64,000 bases of DNA. Origin: Streptomyces sp. F63. Its GTDB lineage: Bacteria > Actinomycetota > Actinomycetes > Streptomycetales > Streptomycetaceae. The stretch is from NCBI RefSeq assembly GCF_018070345.1, contig NZ_JAGPXX010000009.1, positions 145,380-209,379 on the forward strand, in the 5' to 3' direction. Position numbers and translations under genes: made by a program. Positions 61,908 to 64,000 of the stretch are shown here, piece after piece; position 1 is the first letter of the stretch; each line of letters starts with the position of its first letter. The notes beneath the pieces were generated by a model that ran no database searches, was not told where the DNA came from, and was given only the letters and a program-made list of their open reading frames with translations.

Positions 61908-63037
61908 AGCTCCTCCTCCACCAAGATCTCGGCGACCTCCATCACTTCGGCCCCGGCGACGGCCGCGGCCTGCTCCAGCTCGACCGGCCTGCCGCTGAGC
62001 AGCAGATGCAGGGCGGGCAGTGCCTTGGCCGCGAGAGTGAGCTTCTTCCCCGAGGCCACGACGTCGACGGTCTCTCCGTACGCGTGAATCCGGGGCGGGA
62101 AATGAGTGGTGCACACCACGGCGTCGAGCGGCCCGAGTATGTCGAGGAACGGCACGTGCCGAGGCAAGGTCGTCGCCTGCTCGTACGCGTCAAGGAAGTC
62201 GGCCGGCGGACGCTCGCTGATCAGCTGGGCGGCGGCCTCGGCCAGGGCGTCGGTGCCGGTTCCGTGCCAGCGGTCGAGGTCGTGGCGGAAGATCTCGTGT
62301 TCGCGGCACCAGTCGGCCAGCCACGCGAGCCAGCTCGCCCCTGTGCGCTTGGTGATGCCGAACGTGACGTGAAGGCTCTTGCCGGAGCCGCTGCCGGTCC
62401 GTGTCGCCTGATGCCAGTGGCCCCGGGGGATGTGCATGACGTCGCCGGTCCGCATCAGACCGGACCAGATGATCTCGTCGCTCGGAGTGCTGTTGGGGTC
62501 GGCGTCCCGGTACATCGGGACCGCACGGGAAGTCGCGCGCACCTCCCACTCCTTCTCACCCGCCAGCTGGACGATGACGACATCGTGGTCGTCCCAGTGC
62601 AGGGGAAAACCGGAGGCGTCGTTCGTCGTCAGGTACGCGTTGACCTGGACCCGCTCACGGGACCACCACTGCAGGGCGCGGCACGCGACCTCCATCGTCG
62701 GATCGAAGACATTGGCCTGGTCCATGATCACCGTCGCGCCTTCGCCCAGGAGCCTGCCCAGGCTGCGCATGTTGACCATGGAGATGCTCTGGCCGCGGGG
62801 GCTGACGCTGTCGGTGTAGTAGATGGCCGGATGGACCTCCTCGCCCTTCTGGAAACACCGGAACTGCGGGCGGTTCAGGCTCCTGCGCATCGCGACGTCG
62901 AGCAGGCGGTTCGGGGTCATGATGCGGGAGACGAGTGCGGGATCGTCCATGCTCCCGCGTACGAAGTCCTTGCCCAGCTCCTCGGCCCCGCTCCAGCCGA
63001 GCGCTGCCTCAATAGCGCTGATCAACCGGTGTTCCAT
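61841..63037 (-). CDS. JmjC/cupin Fe(II)/2-oxoglutarate oxygenase (ribosomal-oxygenase type)
   Basis: A 398-residue protein. LHWDDHDVVIVQLAGEKEW supplies the metal ligands His147 and Asp149, and HIPRGHWHQA the distal His (207). WEVRATSRAVPMYRDADP and a C-terminal winged-helix-like domain (about 325-385: KKLTLAAKALPALHLLLSGR, ELEQAAAVAGAEVMEVAEIL) fit the ROX/YcfD group, which hydroxylates residues in ribosomal proteins; related proteins also occur in peptide biosynthesis. It starts 85 bases after a 55-codon peptide gene, with a hairpin between. GTGGAGGATG-type context at 63037 is only moderate. Substrate not known; the small peptide is the obvious candidate. Confidence 0.88.
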   Translation of the reverse strand: MEHRLISAIEAALGWSGAEELGKDFVRGSMDDPALVSRIMTPNRLLDVAMRRSLNRPQFRCFQKGEEVHPAIYYTDSVSPRGQSISMVNMRSLGRLLGEGATVIMDQANVFDPTMEVACRALQWWSRERVQVNAYLTTNDASGFPLHWDDHDVVIVQLAGEKEWEVRATSRAVPMYRDADPNSTPSDEIIWSGLMRTGDVMHIPRGHWHQATRTGSGSGKSLHVTFGITKRTGASWLAWLADWCREHEIFRHDLDRWHGTGTDALAEAAAQLISERPPADFLDAYEQATTLPRHVPFLDILGPLDAVVCTTHFPPRIHAYGETVDVVASGKKLTLAAKALPALHLLLSGRPVELEQAAAVAGAEVMEVAEILVEEELCAVLTPELSSGYTGLVTNAGS

Positions 63038-63075
63038 CGTGCGTCCTCCATGGGTTCGACCACTGATGCGGACAC

Positions 63076-63113
63076 GGTGAGGGCCGGCGTGGCCGACCGC
63101 GCCGGCCCTCGCC
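63076..63113 (-). terminator. Hairpin between the small peptide gene and the JmjC gene
   Basis: An 11-bp perfect stem (63079-63089 with 63100-63110), extended to 14 bp with one G-T pair, loop 10 nt. No T-run follows, so partial read-through is likely. Such a site lets the first gene be made in excess over the next. Confidence 0.75.
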
Positions 63114-63122
63114 GCTTGGTGC

Positions 63123-63290
63123 CTACTCGCTGTCGTGCAGGTTGCCGTCGCCACCCGGCCACGGCGCGTCGCCGGAACTGCCCTGGTTGTCCGACCGGAG
63201 GCTGTCGTAGCGGTCGTGGACGGCGGTCAGCTCCTTCACCGCCACCAGGAGGCTGCTCCGGGCCGGAGGCGGTGTCGTGGGCTTTGTCAC
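63123..63290 (-). CDS. 55-residue peptide, candidate ribosomal precursor peptide
   Basis: GTG 63290 has AAGGAAGGAG with six bases spacing, the best ribosome-binding site in this part of the window. The peptide has a Pro/Thr head (TKPTTPPPA), an amphipathic helix-like stretch (RSSLLVAVKELTAVHDRYDS) and a Gly/Asp/Ser-rich end (SSGDAPWPGGDGNLHDSE). That is a leader-plus-core layout. No known precursor family is recognised. It is encoded directly ahead of an oxygenase and a reductase gene. It could instead be a small regulatory protein. Confidence 0.65.
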   Translation of the reverse strand: MTKPTTPPPARSSLLVAVKELTAVHDRYDSLRSDNQGSSGDAPWPGGDGNLHDSE

Positions 63291-63436
63291 CTCGTGCTCC
63301 TTCCTTTTCGGTTCTCCCGCCGGGACTCCGACGGGAGGTCGATGGCCGCCCCACGGCCGTGGGAGGAGGGGGTTCCGTGGGGCGGCGGTCATTGGGCGCG
63401 CGATGAGCCGCAGCCCGGCGCCAGGGACAAGGCAGG

Positions 63437-63754
63437 TCAGCGGCGAATCGGCAGACCGTCGGCGTCCTCGCGCATATTGATCTCCAGAACGCGCTGGTCC
63501 AGTTCGTACAGACACGCACGACAGGCGTAGAGCGCCGCGTGCAGACCGCTCGACCGGACGGGCCCGATCCACGTCACCTCGACGTCGTCAGGTCCGCACC
63601 ACAGCCAGCACTCGCCGCATGCCTCCCATTCGTGGCGATCCCATAGCGCGTAATCAGTGGGCTCCCTGGTGACTGGGTCGATGTCGCGGCGGGTGGGCCG
63701 GAAGACCACGTCGGGATCAGGAAGCGGATTCGCTCGTAATGCGTGCCGTCCCAT
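63437..63754 (-). CDS. Cys-rich small protein, unknown
   Basis: A 105-residue protein with CGECWLWC and later CRAC motifs, probably a zinc site, and WDRHEWEACGEC and GLHAALYACRACLYELDQRV. The family is unknown to me. TTA at 63737-63739 encodes residue 6, so translation would need the bldA tRNA. GTG 63757 is an alternative start one codon upstream. It precedes the peptide gene by 146 bases on the same strand. Confidence 0.65.
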   Translation of the reverse strand: MGRHALRANPLPDPDVVFRPTRRDIDPVTREPTDYALWDRHEWEACGECWLWCGPDDVEVTWIGPVRSSGLHAALYACRACLYELDQRVLEINMREDADGLPIRR

Positions 63755-63960
63755 CACACGACTGCCAGGTTCAGCGACTCAGGCTCGGCTACCACACCGT
63801 GCTTCGGCCGTAGCACGAACAACCTGCGCAGAACGGCTGCTCGGGTGGCGGGCGCCGCCTTGGGAAGCGCGATCGTGAGGTGGGCCGCCGGGCGAGGTGC
63901 CAGCCCGCAGGGCTGGTCCTTTTCCCAGCGGCCTCCTCCCGAACCCGTCGTGCGGCGTTA
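63754..63960 (-). other. Possible C-terminal remnant of a gene ending at TGATG
   Basis: A reverse-strand frame closed at 63961 encodes KDQPCGLAPRPAAHLTIALPKAAPATRAAV and LRPKHGVVAEPESLNLAVV, and its stop overlaps the start of the Cys-rich gene. It has no start codon in frame, so it is either a remnant or not coding. Confidence 0.3.
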
Positions 63961-64000
63961 ACCGCAACGGGCTCTCCAGCGATGTTCGTGAACTGCGGTT

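Overview
The window looks like chromosome of a Streptomyces or a very close actinomycete. GC content is very high with a strong G/C bias at codon position 3, GTG starts are frequent, and a WhiB-like gene with the WblA sequence signature lies beside paired ArsA-type ATPases. Other supports are an XRE/DUF397/ATP-binding-protein triad, rare TTA codons confined to accessory genes, and a core gene order (acs, nhaA, nth, crp, arsA pair, wblA, class A PBP; further on asd-ask, recR-ybaB, dnaX-ffs) that I recognise as typical of Streptomyces chromosomes. The species cannot be named from sequence alone.

Layout. 0-20.3 kb is conserved core: the C-terminal part of a beta-carbonic anhydrase, acetyl-CoA synthetase, NhaA with a structured leader, a holin-X-like membrane protein, an alpha/beta hydrolase whose nucleophile position is Gly, an nth/NUDIX/marP operon, crp, MBL and NUDIX hydrolases, RidA, a DUF4177 peptide, two ArsA-like ATPases, wblA, a penicillin-binding protein, YqeY and a metallophosphoesterase. 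20.5-22.3 kb is a scar at tRNA-Pro(CGG): a decayed tyrosine-integrase tail, one small secreted-protein gene and a repeat of the tRNA 3' end followed by a strong terminator. 22.4-25.5 kb is a probable copper/metal-handling cluster. 25.7-33.4 kb is accessory, mixing intact regulators with several broken genes. 33.4-37.8 kb is a foreign-looking block of WXG-type proteins bounded by an intact and a broken copy of the same thiamine-binding-protein gene. 37.9-55.8 kb returns to core: S9 peptidase, SURF1, a SigE-family sigma factor with a membrane partner, aspartate pathway genes (asd, ask), Trk-type potassium uptake, a glutathionyl-hydroquinone-reductase-like enzyme, recR-ybaB, dnaX and SRP RNA.

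55.9-64 kb is an integrative element (AICE type) at tRNA-Ser(GGA): integrase, excisionase and the tail of a replication initiator read towards the tRNA. The initiator is cut by IS110 and IS3 remnants that also removed the front of an AIPR-type phage-defence gene. Beyond lies a compact reverse-strand locus: a Cys-rich 105-residue protein, a 55-residue peptide with an excellent ribosome-binding site, a hairpin, a JmjC/cupin oxygenase and an aldo/keto reductase overlapping it, facing a phosphotransferase-like gene. This has the architecture of a small ribosomal-peptide modification system and is the best candidate here for something undescribed.

How genes may work together: nth-NUDIX-marP are packed as one unit (DNA and nucleotide repair with envelope protease). 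Asd and ask form a translationally coupled pair with an internal start for the regulatory beta subunit. TrkH and TrkA form one potassium system. RecR, YbaB and DnaX are replication/repair genes. Functions below are from motif reading only; no database search was possible.
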